Below the pieces are notes generated by a model, which worked only from the letters and a program-made list of their open reading frames with translations, had not been told where the DNA came from and made no database searches. A DNA stretch of 64,000 nt from contig NZ_CP045178.1 in assembly GCF_009296025.1 (NCBI RefSeq), forward strand, positions 5,270,001 through 5,334,000, given 5' to 3'. Within the stretch, counting starts at the first letter, position 1. Every line of letters begins with the position of its first letter. Both the position numbers and the translations under genes were made by a program. This document shows positions 17,796-26,542 of this stretch, piece after piece. The stretch comes from Streptomyces tsukubensis. GTDB taxonomy: Bacteria > Actinomycetota > Actinomycetes > Streptomycetales > Streptomycetaceae.

Positions 17796-19399
17796 GTCTC
17801 GACGCGGCGGTCCGCGGCCACCGGCGGGCCACGAAGGAGCAGGGGAACTCCTCCGAGGGAGAGGCCGCGCCCCTCCCCGACACCAAGGGCGGGCGCCGGG
17901 CCGCCTCCCTCGTCTTCGCGCTGCCGACCGTCATCGCCCTCGCCTTCATCGTGACCGGCATCGGCGACCGGCAGCTCTGGCGCGACGAGCACGCCACCTG
18001 GTGGGCTTCTTCCCCCTCCCTCGCCGACCTCAGCCAGCTGATCCGCTCCATCGACATCGTCTTCACCCCGTACTACGTACTGATGCACCTGTGGATCTCC
18101 GTCGCGGGGGACTCACCGACGGCCCTGCGCATCCCCGGCGCCCTTGGTATGGCCGCCGCCGCGGGGCTGCTCGGGCTGCTGGGCCGCCGGATGTTCACCA
18201 CCCGCGTCGGCCTCATCGCGGGCGTCGCCTTCGCCGTCCTGCCGCCCGTGACGCGCTACGGGCAGGAAGTGCGGCCCTACGCGTTCGCCGTCGCCGCCGT
18301 GCTGCTCTCCACGCTGCTGCTGGCCCGCGCCCTGGCGGAGCCGACCTTCAAGGTGTGGGCGGCCTACACCTTCTCCATCCCGCTCATCGGCTTCAGCCAC
18401 CTCGCCTCGCTCGCCGTCCTCGCCGCGCACCTCGTGATGGTGGTCCAGGCCCGCAAGGCAGGGGACAAGATCGTCGGCTGGGCCTACACGGCCGCGGGCG
18501 TCCTGGGGCTCTGCTTCGTGCTGCCCATGGCTCTCCAGGGCACCGGGCAGAGCGGCCAGATCTCCTGGAACAACCCCACCGCCCACGACCTCGTCGACCT
18601 GCCCAAGCAGCTCTTCGGTACCTGGACCGTGGCGGCGCCCGTGCTGATCGCCGGGCTCGTCGGGCTCGCCTTCGCCGGGCGCAGGGCCCTCACGCTGGGG
18701 CTCTGGGTGATCCTGCCCCCGCTGCTGACCTACGCCACCGCCGCCCAGCTCCACCTCTTCCTCGCCCGCTACCTCCTCTTCACCGCCCCCGCCTGGGTGC
18801 TGCTCGCCGCCGTCGCCCTCGGCCGGCTCGGCGGTCCCGTGTCGGGGCCGCGCGCGGGTGCGGGGTCCTCGCCGCTGCGGATCGCGGGCTGGGCCCTCGC
18901 CGCCGTCGCCGTCGCCGGGCTCACCTGGCAGGCGCTGCCCGCGGTGCGGGACGCGCGCGGGCCGATCGCGGGGGAGCCTGACTACCGGGGCGCCGCGCAC
19001 TACATCCAGGCCCGCCAGAGGTCCGGCGACGGGATCGCCTACAGCGGAATCATGGCCGAACGCAGGGCCATGGACTACGAGTTGCGCGACGACCCGCACA
19101 GCCCGAGGGACGTCCTGATGTACCGCACCCCGCAGCAGATGGCCTCCTACGGCGCCGCCGAGTGCCCGAACCCCGTCTCCTGCCTCGCGAAGACCGAACG
19201 GCTCTGGCTGGTGGCCACGTCACTCGACGGCAACCCCTACTCCCAGATGCCGCACAAGACGGCCGCCGCCCTCCAGAAGTACTTCCGTGTCAAGACCACC
19301 AAGAAGCTCACCGGCGTCCAGGTCGTCCAGTTCACCCGGGCCGACGAGAAGTCGGGGAACGGGGACGACGAGGCCGCCGGGCGCGAGGTCCACACCTGA
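17792..19399 (+). CDS. GT-C membrane glycosyltransferase (GT39-like)
   Basis: 535 residues from the ATG at 17792, overlapping the previous stop (ATGA). The frame is open upstream to 17042, but that part is a shadow of the preceding gene. The cytosolic N-terminus (about 1-38) is followed by a first membrane segment and an outward loop with D65-E66 in 'LWRDEHAT', the GT-C acid pair. About ten further hydrophobic segments follow, then an outward C-terminal domain with a Cys pair ('CPNPVSC'). Probably transfers a hexose from a polyprenyl-phosphate donor on the outer face. Fourth gene of the coupled chain that starts at 13058. Confidence 0.78.
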   Translation: MSLDAAVRGHRRATKEQGNSSEGEAAPLPDTKGGRRAASLVFALPTVIALAFIVTGIGDRQLWRDEHATWWASSPSLADLSQLIRSIDIVFTPYYVLMHLWISVAGDSPTALRIPGALGMAAAAGLLGLLGRRMFTTRVGLIAGVAFAVLPPVTRYGQEVRPYAFAVAAVLLSTLLLARALAEPTFKVWAAYTFSIPLIGFSHLASLAVLAAHLVMVVQARKAGDKIVGWAYTAAGVLGLCFVLPMALQGTGQSGQISWNNPTAHDLVDLPKQLFGTWTVAAPVLIAGLVGLAFAGRRALTLGLWVILPPLLTYATAAQLHLFLARYLLFTAPAWVLLAAVALGRLGGPVSGPRAGAGSSPLRIAGWALAAVAVAGLTWQALPAVRDARGPIAGEPDYRGAAHYIQARQRSGDGIAYSGIMAERRAMDYELRDDPHSPRDVLMYRTPQQMASYGAAECPNPVSCLAKTERLWLVATSLDGNPYSQMPHKTAAALQKYFRVKTTKKLTGVQVVQFTRADEKSGNGDDEAAGREVHT

Positions 19400-19473
19400 C
19401 CCGGCGCACCCCCACTTCCAGCCAGTACCACGGCACCGGTCCCCGCAGCGCTGCCGCACAAAAAGGAGAAGCC

Positions 19474-20265
19474 ATGCACGAGCCCTCTTCGGCAGCACAG
19501 CCGGCCGCCCTGGAGATACCCGGTGAGTGGAACAGCACCCCCCTCACGGTCGTCATGCCGACCTACAACGAGGCCGCCAACCTCTCGCGCATCGCGGACA
19601 TCGTCATGAACCTTCCGCTCGCGGGGTTGCGTCTCAAGATCGTGGACGACAACAGCCCGGACGGCACGGGACAGATCGCCGAGGAACTGGCCGAGAAGTA
19701 CCGCACGGACGGCGAGAGCCGCATCACCGTCCTGCACCGCACGGAGAAGGACGGCCTCGGCCGCGCCTACACCGCCGGCATGCTGGCCGCGCTGGACGAC
19801 GGCGCCGAGTACGTGGTGCAGATGGACGCGGACGGCAGCCACCCCGCCCACGTCATCCCGCAGATGCTGGGGACCGCGCTGGCCACCGGGGCCGGGTTCG
19901 TCGTCGGCAGCCGCTACGTCGACGGCGGCACCCTGGACGAGCAGTGGGGCAGACACCGCAGGCTGCTCTCCCGCTTCGCCAACTCCTACGTGCGCTTCGT
20001 CCTCGCCACCAAGATCCGTGACATCACGGCCGGATTCAACCTGTGGCAGGCCCGCACCCTGCGCGAACTCGACCTGCGCACCCTCGACAGCGCGGGGTAC
20101 AGCTTCCAGGTCGAGCTGAAGTACAAGGCCGTACAGGCCGGGCACGTCGGCGTCGAGATCCCCATCAGGTTCGAGGAGCGGACCGAAGGCGTGTCGAAGA
20201 TGACGCTGCGCACGCAGGTCGAATCGGCGCTGGTGCCGCTGCGGCTGCGGTTGAAGCGGGCCTGA
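19474..20265 (+). CDS. Polyprenyl-phosphate mannose/glucose synthase-like GT2
   Basis: 263 residues from ATG 19474 with AAGGAG at 19463-19468. GT-A domain of the DPM1 type: 'VVMPTYNEAANL' (27-38), 'KIVDDNSPDGT' (55-65), and metal-binding DAD at 118-120 in 'VQMDADGSHP'. No membrane segment, as in single-domain Dpm/Ppm catalytic subunits. Such enzymes make the lipid-linked hexose used by GT-C transferases. Its location directly after two GT-C genes and before a GT87-like gene suggests it supplies their donor. Sugar identity is inference. Confidence 0.85.
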   Translation: MHEPSSAAQPAALEIPGEWNSTPLTVVMPTYNEAANLSRIADIVMNLPLAGLRLKIVDDNSPDGTGQIAEELAEKYRTDGESRITVLHRTEKDGLGRAYTAGMLAALDDGAEYVVQMDADGSHPAHVIPQMLGTALATGAGFVVGSRYVDGGTLDEQWGRHRRLLSRFANSYVRFVLATKIRDITAGFNLWQARTLRELDLRTLDSAGYSFQVELKYKAVQAGHVGVEIPIRFEERTEGVSKMTLRTQVESALVPLRLRLKRA

Positions 20266-20395
20266 GACGGCAGGGAGCCGGGTCCTGAAGCGGCAGAGCG
20301 GGCCTGGGACGGCAGGGCCTGAGGCAGAGCGGGGCTGAGGCGGCAGGGCCTGAGGCAGCGGGCTGAGGCGCCGGGGCCCGGGTACGGCGGGGGCT
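20266..20395 (+). repeat. Degenerate GGCAGGGCCTGAGGC repeats
   Basis: Convergent gap between the Dpm-like gene and the minus-strand membrane protein. It holds several imperfect copies of GACGGCAGGG/GCAGGGCCTGAGGCAG. There is no gene and no clear terminator. Confidence 0.55.
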
Positions 20396-21250
20396 CTACG
20401 GCGCCGCCGTGGCCGCCGCCGACGCCTGGGCCTCGCCCCTGCGGTAGATCTGCCTGAAGGCGAACCTGGCGATGTCGTCGCCCGCCCTGAAGACCGGGGC
20501 GTCCCCCTTGGTGACGCCCTTGCCGCTGGTGAAGCCGCCGGTGGTGACGTACAGATAGCGGCCGACCGCGTTGGTGGTGGAGCGGCACACCGTCGCACGG
20601 CAGAAGGTCGGCACCCCCGAGCCGGACAGCGAGGCCACATTGCCGCCGTGCTGCCGCTCCTTGGCCGCGCTCGCCGCCTTGTCCGTGTCGAAGACGGCGA
20701 CTCCCACGGTCACCGCGACACCGTCCAACGAGTAGGTCGCCCGCATGAGCTGCCGGCAGCCGCCCGAGCTGAGGACCTGACCGAGGGCGCCCTGGGTGGC
20801 GGAGGCGCAGTTGGCCGTGGAGGCCAGCGGGCCCTTCTTGTAGACCTGCTCGCCGACGGTGAGACTTGAGCCGGGGAAGAGACCGGCCGCGCTGAGCGGC
20901 GCCTTGTCCTTCGCCGCGCTGTTCAGGAACTCGCTCGGCTCGGGGACGGGCCGCGGCTTGGCCTCGGGGAACGAAGGGGTCGGCCCCGAGGAGTCGCTCG
21001 GCAGGGTCTGGGCCGCGGGCAGCTTCCCGTCGGGGAGGTCAGCGGAAGCCGCGCTGTTCCCGTTGGCGGAGACCACGACGGCGGCCACCGCCACCCCGAC
21101 CGCCACGGTCGCCACCGCGCCGCCGCCGATCCACAGCAGCCTGCGTCGGCGGGCCCGCGCCGCCGACGCCTCCGCCAGCGCCGCCCAGTCCGGTGTCTGC
21201 GAACCCGATCCCCCAGGGCCCCACTGGGGTCCCCCCTGCCCAAAGCTCAT
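20396..21250 (-). CDS. Membrane-anchored extracytoplasmic protein of unknown function
   Basis: 284 residues from the ATG complement at 21250 (reads MSFGQGGPQWGPG); AGGA lies 8 nt before it. A start three codons earlier (21259) is possible but abuts that AGGA. Layout: Gly/Pro-rich cytosolic head, basic RARRRR stop signal, one membrane segment at about 37-60, a Pro/Ser linker, then an outward domain with four Cys (NCAS, GGCRQ, TFCRA, VCRS) that could form two disulphides. I recognise no family. It is divergent from the GT87-like gene and convergent with the Dpm-like gene. Confidence 0.75.
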   Translation of the reverse strand: MSFGQGGPQWGPGGSGSQTPDWAALAEASAARARRRRLLWIGGGAVATVAVGVAVAAVVVSANGNSAASADLPDGKLPAAQTLPSDSSGPTPSFPEAKPRPVPEPSEFLNSAAKDKAPLSAAGLFPGSSLTVGEQVYKKGPLASTANCASATQGALGQVLSSGGCRQLMRATYSLDGVAVTVGVAVFDTDKAASAAKERQHGGNVASLSGSGVPTFCRATVCRSTTNAVGRYLYVTTGGFTSGKGVTKGDAPVFRAGDDIARFAFRQIYRRGEAQASAAATAAP

Positions 21251-21324
21251 GGGGCGCATCCTAGAGACCCCGTAGCGGCGGGTCGAGACAAGGCCGACGT
21301 CCGGAAACCGCCTAGCATCCCCCT

Positions 21325-22572
21325 GTGCTTCAGGACGAAACGGTCGACTCAGGTGAAACGGGTGCGAGTGTCACGGTGGGCCGGCTGCTGCGCCCCGCCC
21401 CGTGGCCCGCCCTCGTCGCTGTCGCCGGGCTGCTCTGCGCCCAGGTGGTCGCCGCCGCGCTGTGGCGCGGGGTCGGGATGGACAACACCTTCGTACTGCG
21501 GGCCGCGCGGGCCGTGCTCGACGGCGAGTCGCCCTACGCCGACCGACGGTTCCTCTACCTGCCCGGCGCCGTGGTCGCCGCCCTGCCGCAGACCCTGCTG
21601 CCCGCCGCCGCCCTCGCCTACGTGGTCCCCGCGCTCGGCCTCGGCCTCGTACTGCTCGGCTGGTGGGCGGCGCTGAGACTCTTCTCCGTGCCCCCGCGCA
21701 GCCACTACGCCCTGGTCGGCGTGGCGCTCGCGGTCCTCGCCTTCGCCCCGCTCGCCAACCTCGTGGTGATCGGCAACTGGACCGCGATGTCCGCCGCCGC
21801 CCTGCCCTGCGCGCTGCTCCGCGCCCACCGGGGGCGGTGGATCGCCGCGGCGGCGGTGATCGGACTCGCGATCACGGTCAAGCCGATGCTGGTGCCTGTG
21901 TGGCTGCTCTTCGTGCTGGCCAAGCAGTGGCGGGCGCTGGCGGTGGCCGTCCTGCTGCCCGCGGGGCTCTCCCTCGGCATGGCGCTGCTCGTGCCGCACC
22001 CCGGCTACTTCTTCACCCGCACACTGCCCTTCCTCCTGCACGGCCAGGACAGCTTCGCGCTGCTGTGGGATGCCTCACTCGTCGCCGTGCTGCCGCGGCT
22101 CGGGGTGCCGCAGACCCTGGCCACGGCGGTCGCCGTCGCCGTCGCCGTCCTCGGGCTGTGGTGCGCGCGGCGGCGCTGGCGCGGCGACGACGCGCCCGCG
22201 GGGAGCCCCGAGGCGGCGCTGCGGCTCACCGAGACGGCGGTCATGGTGATGCTCGCCGCCTTCCTCGTCTCGCGCCCCTCCTTCGACCACTACCTGCTGG
22301 TGGTCCTGCCGCTGCTGCTGGCGTCGGGGGTCCTGCGGTCCTCGGCGCCGAGGAGCCCGTGGTTCTGGATCGCGCTGCTGCCGCAGGCCACCGGATTCCA
22401 CTGGCCCTACGCCGACGCCCCCGCCACCCGCAGGGCCTTCAGGGACGCGGCCAGCCTGGTCGTGCTCGCCGTCACAGTGATGCGGCGGTGTGCCGTCGGC
22501 GAGCGGCGTACCCTGGACGAGGAGAGCGGAGTACCGCGGACCGTGCCCGTCACGGGCCGCACGCCGCTGTGA
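21325..22572 (+). CDS. GT87-like (DUF2029) membrane mannosyltransferase
   Basis: 415 residues, GTG start. About ten hydrophobic segments. The first outward loop carries the family pattern 'MDNTFVLRAARAVLDGESPYADRRFLYLPGAVVAALP', matching GT87 'G.spY......Y.P' (described here by its key residues D, G, PY and YLP). GT87 enzymes in mycobacteria are polyprenyl-phosphate-mannose-dependent alpha-mannosyltransferases. Together with the Dpm-like gene it fits an extracytoplasmic mannosylation or decoration step. The exact substrate is unknown. Confidence 0.75.
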   Translation: MLQDETVDSGETGASVTVGRLLRPAPWPALVAVAGLLCAQVVAAALWRGVGMDNTFVLRAARAVLDGESPYADRRFLYLPGAVVAALPQTLLPAAALAYVVPALGLGLVLLGWWAALRLFSVPPRSHYALVGVALAVLAFAPLANLVVIGNWTAMSAAALPCALLRAHRGRWIAAAAVIGLAITVKPMLVPVWLLFVLAKQWRALAVAVLLPAGLSLGMALLVPHPGYFFTRTLPFLLHGQDSFALLWDASLVAVLPRLGVPQTLATAVAVAVAVLGLWCARRRWRGDDAPAGSPEAALRLTETAVMVMLAAFLVSRPSFDHYLLVVLPLLLASGVLRSSAPRSPWFWIALLPQATGFHWPYADAPATRRAFRDAASLVVLAVTVMRRCAVGERRTLDEESGVPRTVPVTGRTPL

Positions 22573-22584
22573 CCGGACATCGTT

Positions 22585-22614
22585 TTGACCCGTCCGGGCC
22601 AGCGCGGGTATTCT
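22585..22614 (+). promoter_or_regulatory. Housekeeping promoter for rplM-rpsI
   Basis: TTGACC (22585-22590), 18-nt spacer, TATTCT (22609-22614): a good match to the principal-sigma consensus. Transcription would begin about 240 nt before rplM, giving a long leader that contains no ORF I can support. Confidence 0.6.
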
Positions 22615-22861
22615 GCCTCTTCGTTATGTGTATTGGCTTTCTCATTCTCACGTGAGGGGCCCTTACACCGGTCCACCGGGCCGATGACCAGCGGCAAGCA
22701 CACGGGTTGCGTCCCCGTCGTGCGGCCAGGGCTGTCGTGATCGTCCGTAGGTGGCCTTGTCAGGACCCGTCCCCCAAGTCCTCACGGGCTGAGGGAGACC
22801 CACCCTGAGCCCTCCCGGGTTCGGGGAGGCCCCCACCACTGAAGAAGCGAAGGCTACGACC

Positions 22862-23305
22862 GTGCGTACGTTCAGCCCCAAGCCCGGCGATGTGACTCGC
22901 CAGTGGCACGTCATCGACGCCCGGGACATCGTCCTGGGTCGTCTGGCGACCACAGCCGCCACGCTCCTGCGGGGCAAGCACAAGCCGATTTACGCCCCTC
23001 ACGTCGACACCGGTGACTTCGTCATCATCGTCAACGCCGACAAGGTGCACCTGTCCGGCAACAAGCGGACCCAGAAGATGGCGTACCGCCACTCCGGTTA
23101 CCCGGGTGGTCTGCGCTCGGTCCGCTATGACGAGCTGCTCGACAAGAACCCCGAGAAGGCCGTCGAGAAGGCCGTCAAGGGCATGCTCCCCAAGAACACT
23201 CTGGGCCGTCAGATGCTTTCGAAGCTGAAGGTCTACGCGGGCGAGCAGCACCCGCACGCTGCCCAGCAGCCGGTGCCGTTCGAGATCACCCAGGTCGCGC
23301 AGTAG
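22862..23305 (+). CDS. rplM: 50S ribosomal protein L13
   Basis: 147 residues, GTG start, '[18 protein letters not shown]' and '[21 protein letters not shown]' are L13 signatures. L13 is an early 50S assembly protein. Paired with rpsI 45 nt downstream, the universal bacterial arrangement. Confidence 0.98.
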   Translation: MRTFSPKPGDVTRQWHVIDARDIVLGRLATTAATLLRGKHKPIYAPHVDTGDFVIIVNADKVHLSGNKRTQKMAYRHSGYPGGLRSVRYDELLDKNPEKAVEKAVKGMLPKNTLGRQMLSKLKVYAGEQHPHAAQQPVPFEITQVAQ

Positions 23306-23350
23306 TTCCGGCCACACCCCCTAAGACGAACCAGAAATCTGAGGAGCATC

Positions 23351-23863
23351 GTGGCCGAGACCACTCCCGAGCAGCCGCTCGAAGAAGTTGATGTCGAGCA
23401 GTACACCACCGAGTCCGAGGTGCCCGTCGAGGGCGAGTACACCTCGGAGTCCCTGGCTTCCGCGTTCGGCGACCCGCAGCCGGCCGCCGGCCTCGGCCGT
23501 CGCAAGAACGCCATCGCCCGCGTCCGGATCGTCCCGGGCACCGGCAAGTGGAAGATCAACGGCCGCACCCTTGAGGACTACTTCCCCAACAAGGTGCACC
23601 AGCAGGAAGTCAACGAGCCCTTCAAGGTGCTTGAGCTCGACGACCGCTACGACGTCGTCGCCCGCATCGCGGGTGGCGGTGTCTCGGGTCAGGCCGGCGC
23701 TCTGCGCCTCGGCGTGGCCCGTGCGCTGAACGAGGCCGACCAGGACAACAACCGCGGCGCCCTCAAGAAGGCCGGGTTCCTCCGTCGCGACGACCGTGCG
23801 GTCGAGCGCAAGAAGGCCGGTCTCAAGAAGGCCCGTAAGGCCCCGCAGTACAGCAAGCGCTAA
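23351..23863 (+). CDS. rpsI: 30S ribosomal protein S9
   Basis: 170 residues, GTG start with TGAGGAG upstream. An acidic N-terminal extension of about 40 residues, common in actinobacteria, precedes the S9 core ('[23 protein letters not shown]') and the basic C-terminal tail ending YSKR, whose Arg contacts P-site tRNA. Confidence 0.98.
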   Translation: MAETTPEQPLEEVDVEQYTTESEVPVEGEYTSESLASAFGDPQPAAGLGRRKNAIARVRIVPGTGKWKINGRTLEDYFPNKVHQQEVNEPFKVLELDDRYDVVARIAGGGVSGQAGALRLGVARALNEADQDNNRGALKKAGFLRRDDRAVERKKAGLKKARKAPQYSKR

Positions 23864-23884
23864 ATCCGCCTGCTTTTCTCCGTT

Positions 23885-23917
23885 CGCCCCGGCGGCACGT
23901 ACCGTGCCGTCGGGGCG
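23885..23917 (+). terminator. Terminator hairpin after rpsI
   Basis: CGCCCCG-CGGCACG arms pair with CGTGCCG-CGGGGCG around a TAC loop with one G/T mismatch. Located 21 nt after the rpsI stop and followed by TTCGTC. Confidence 0.65.
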
Positions 23918-24153
23918 TTCGTCTATCGTGACGCTTCTTCCCCGCGCCTTTCCCCGGTCCCACCCGGCGTTCCCACGGGAGCGTCGTGCGTCCGTCCGCC
24001 CAGGGAGGCGTGCCGCCATCGGCTCGAAAGCCGCGGGGCGGCGAGGTACTCACCCGAGCTCAGCGGGCACTCGCTGAAGTAGGGCCCGGGTGGGTGTGCG
24101 AGGGTTCGCGGGCGGCGCGGGTGCCGTGACGCACAACAAACGGTGTCGTGGCG

Positions 24154-24159
24154 TATAAC
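24154..24159 (+). promoter_or_regulatory. Candidate -10 element (TATAAC) for glmM
   Basis: TATAAC is a strong -10 match in otherwise GC-rich DNA. I see no good -35 at 17-18 nt, so it may need an activator. A start here would place the 20-bp direct repeats in the 5' untranslated region. Confidence 0.3.
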
Positions 24160-24185
24160 AACACAAGACGCTCAGAGCCGATGCA

Positions 24186-24265
24186 TTCAGGGCGTACACA
24201 AGTTTTTCAGAGCGTTCGCAAGTTTATTGGGGCGTTCACGGGATTTTCAGGGCGTTTCGAGCAGT
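24186..24265 (+). repeat. Four 20-bp imperfect direct repeats before glmM
   Basis: Exact 20-bp period: units start at 24186, 24206, 24226 and 24246 with the shared core TTCAGGGCGTtcacaag-type (variable at several positions). They end 13 nt before the glmM start codon, overlapping nothing coding. Two-helical-turn spacing suits protein binding on one DNA face; a structured RNA leader is the alternative. Confidence 0.65.
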
Positions 24266-24278
24266 TCGGAGGACACCA

Positions 24279-25637
24279 GTGGGACGACTCTTCGGCACGG
24301 ACGGCGTGCGCGGTGTCGCCAATGCGGATCTGACGGCCGAGCTCGCGCTCGGTCTCTCCGTAGCGGCGGCTCATGTGCTGGCCGAGGCGGGTACGTTCGA
24401 GGGCCATCGGCCGGTAGCCGTGGTCGGGCGGGATCCGCGCGCGTCCGGGGAGTTTCTGGAGGCCGCGGTGGTCGCCGGACTCGCCAGCGCGGGCGTGGAC
24501 GTCCTGCGGGTCGGTGTGCTGCCGACCCCCGCCGTCGCCTATCTGACCGGCGCGCTCGGCGCCGACCTGGGCGTGATGCTCTCCGCGAGCCACAACGCCA
24601 TGCCCGACAACGGGATCAAGTTCTTCGCGCGCGGCGGGCACAAACTCGCCGACGAGCTGGAGGACAGGATCGAGGCGCTGTACACGGAGCACGCGGGCGG
24701 CGGTGCCTGGGAGCGTCCCACCGGCGCGGGTGTCGGGCGGGTCAAGGAGTACGACGAGGGGTTCGACCGGTACGTGGCGCACCTCATCGGTGTGCTGCCC
24801 AACCGTCTCGACGGCCTCACCATCGTCCTCGACGAGGCGCACGGCGCGGCGGCCCGCGTCTCGCCCGAGGCGTTCGCCCGCGCGGGCGCCGACGTCATCA
24901 CCATCGGCGCGGAACCCGACGGCCTCAACATCAACGACGGCTGCGGCTCCACCCACTTGGAGCTGCTCAAGGCCGCCGTGGTCGAGCACCGCGCCGACTT
25001 CGGCATCGCGCACGACGGGGACGCCGACCGCTGCCTGGCCGTGGACGGCGAGGGCAACGAGGTGGACGGCGACCAGATCCTCGCCGTACTGGCCCTCGGG
25101 ATGCGTGACCACGGGTCGCTGCGGAAGAACACCGTCGTCGCCACCGTCATGTCGAACCTCGGCTTCACCCTCGCCATGGAGCGCGAAGGCATCTCCTTCA
25201 TGCAGACGGCCGTCGGCGACCGGTACGTACTCGAAGAGATGAAGGCCCACGGCTACGCCCTCGGCGGCGAGCAGTCGGGGCACGTCATCATCCTCGACCA
25301 CGCGACGACCGGCGACGGCACCCTCACCGGGCTGATGCTCGCCGCACGCGTCGCGGAGACCGGCCGCGGCCTGGCCGAGCTGGCCTCCGTCATGGAGCGG
25401 CTGCCGCAGGTGCTGATCAACGTCCCCGACGTGGACAAGTCCCGCGTCGACACATCGCCCGACATCAAGACGGCGGTACGCGAGGCCGAGACCGCGCTCG
25501 GCGCCACAGGCCGGGTGCTGCTGCGCTCCTCGGGTACGGAGCCGCTCGTACGGGTCATGGTCGAGGCGGCCGACATCGACCAGGCGCGGTCGGTCGCCGA
25601 GCGGCTGGCGGACGTCGTGAAGTCCGCGCTGGGATAG
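24279..25637 (+). CDS. glmM: Phosphoglucosamine mutase
   Basis: 452 residues, GTG start with GGAGGA at 24268-24273. '[12 protein letters not shown]' opens the family. The phosphoserine is S104 in 'SASHN'; the Mg site is 'DGDADRC'; sugar-binding 'GGEQSGH' and the phosphate-binding '[14 protein letters not shown]' follow. Converts glucosamine-6-P to glucosamine-1-P for UDP-GlcNAc and peptidoglycan. Works with GlmS, encoded 3 kb downstream. Confidence 0.97.
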   Translation: MGRLFGTDGVRGVANADLTAELALGLSVAAAHVLAEAGTFEGHRPVAVVGRDPRASGEFLEAAVVAGLASAGVDVLRVGVLPTPAVAYLTGALGADLGVMLSASHNAMPDNGIKFFARGGHKLADELEDRIEALYTEHAGGGAWERPTGAGVGRVKEYDEGFDRYVAHLIGVLPNRLDGLTIVLDEAHGAAARVSPEAFARAGADVITIGAEPDGLNINDGCGSTHLELLKAAVVEHRADFGIAHDGDADRCLAVDGEGNEVDGDQILAVLALGMRDHGSLRKNTVVATVMSNLGFTLAMEREGISFMQTAVGDRYVLEEMKAHGYALGGEQSGHVIILDHATTGDGTLTGLMLAARVAETGRGLAELASVMERLPQVLINVPDVDKSRVDTSPDIKTAVREAETALGATGRVLLRSSGTEPLVRVMVEAADIDQARSVAERLADVVKSALG

Positions 25638-25775
25638 CTGGGAGGAGTCGGCAGGTCAACGCCAGGACAGGGGTCCTGCCGTCGAAGGGAGCGTTCCCGC
25701 CCGTGGAGTATGCGTACAACGGGCGGGTATGCCGTGTGTGACCCATCCCGTTCCCCCACGAAAGCAGGGACTGGC

Positions 25776-26420
25776 ATGCAGCGCGCACTCATCGTGATCG
25801 ATGTGCAGAACGAGTACGTCACGGGCAATCTCCCCATCGGCTACCCGGACGTCGGGGAGAGTCTGGACAACATCGCCGCGGCCATGGACGCGGCGACCGG
25901 GGCGGGTGTCCCCGTGGTGGTCGTCCAGCACGCGGCCCCCGAGAACTCACCGATCTTCGCGCGCGGCAGCGAGGGGTTCGCCCTCCACCCGACCGTCGCG
26001 GGCCGCCCGTTCGACCATCTGGTGGAGAAGGCGCTGGCCTCGTCGTTCGACGGCACGGACCTCGCCGACTGGCTGGCCGCGAAGGGCGTCGACACGCTGA
26101 CCATCGCCGGTTACATGACGCAGAACTGCGACGAGTCGACCGCGAGGGACGCGGCGAGCCGCGGGCTCACCGTCGAGTTCCTCTCCGACGCGACCGGCAC
26201 ACTCGCCATGTCCAACAACGCCGGCTCCGTCAGCGCCGAGGAACTGCACCGTCACGTCCTCGTCGTCATGGCGACCAACTTCGCCTCCGTCGTCACGACC
26301 GACGAGTGGATCGGGGCCCTGCACAAGGGTGAGCCGCTGGAGTGCCCGAACCTCATCGCCAGCACCGAAGCGGGGCGCGAAGAGGCCGTACGCCGGTCCA
26401 ACGCACGGTCGGTGGCATAA
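25776..26420 (+). CDS. Isochorismatase-family cysteine hydrolase
   Basis: 214 residues from ATG 25776 with AGCAGGGA upstream; the open frame to 25710 is not supported. Catalytic triad D9 ('IVIDVQNEY'), K85 ('VEKALASSF') and C118 ('YMTQNCDEST') are all present, with a cis-peptide-type 'AGYMTQN' before the Cys. The family includes nicotinamidases, ureido- and carbamoyl-hydrolases and isochorismatases. Substrate cannot be told from sequence. It is a stand-alone gene with glmM upstream and a methyltransferase downstream. Confidence 0.88.
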   Translation: MQRALIVIDVQNEYVTGNLPIGYPDVGESLDNIAAAMDAATGAGVPVVVVQHAAPENSPIFARGSEGFALHPTVAGRPFDHLVEKALASSFDGTDLADWLAAKGVDTLTIAGYMTQNCDESTARDAASRGLTVEFLSDATGTLAMSNNAGSVSAEELHRHVLVVMATNFASVVTTDEWIGALHKGEPLECPNLIASTEAGREEAVRRSNARSVA

Positions 26421-26542
26421 TCCGGGGCGTGGCACAGGCGAACGCCAGTGCTGATCGCACGTCAAGAAACCGCTTGTCCTGAGCGGTTGGCCGACGCGGA
26501 CGGAGTGACGGCCGTCCCGGGACGACAGTGGGGACCCCCTAG

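Noticed and set aside
20262..20395. Terminator between the Dpm-like gene and the opposing gene
   Set aside because: The repeats are direct rather than inverted and no stable stem was found.
24148..24333. Possible leader peptide overlapping the glmM start
   Set aside because: It is open for 61 codons but the 20-bp repeat period is not a multiple of three, there is no clear ribosome binding site, and it overlaps glmM out of frame.
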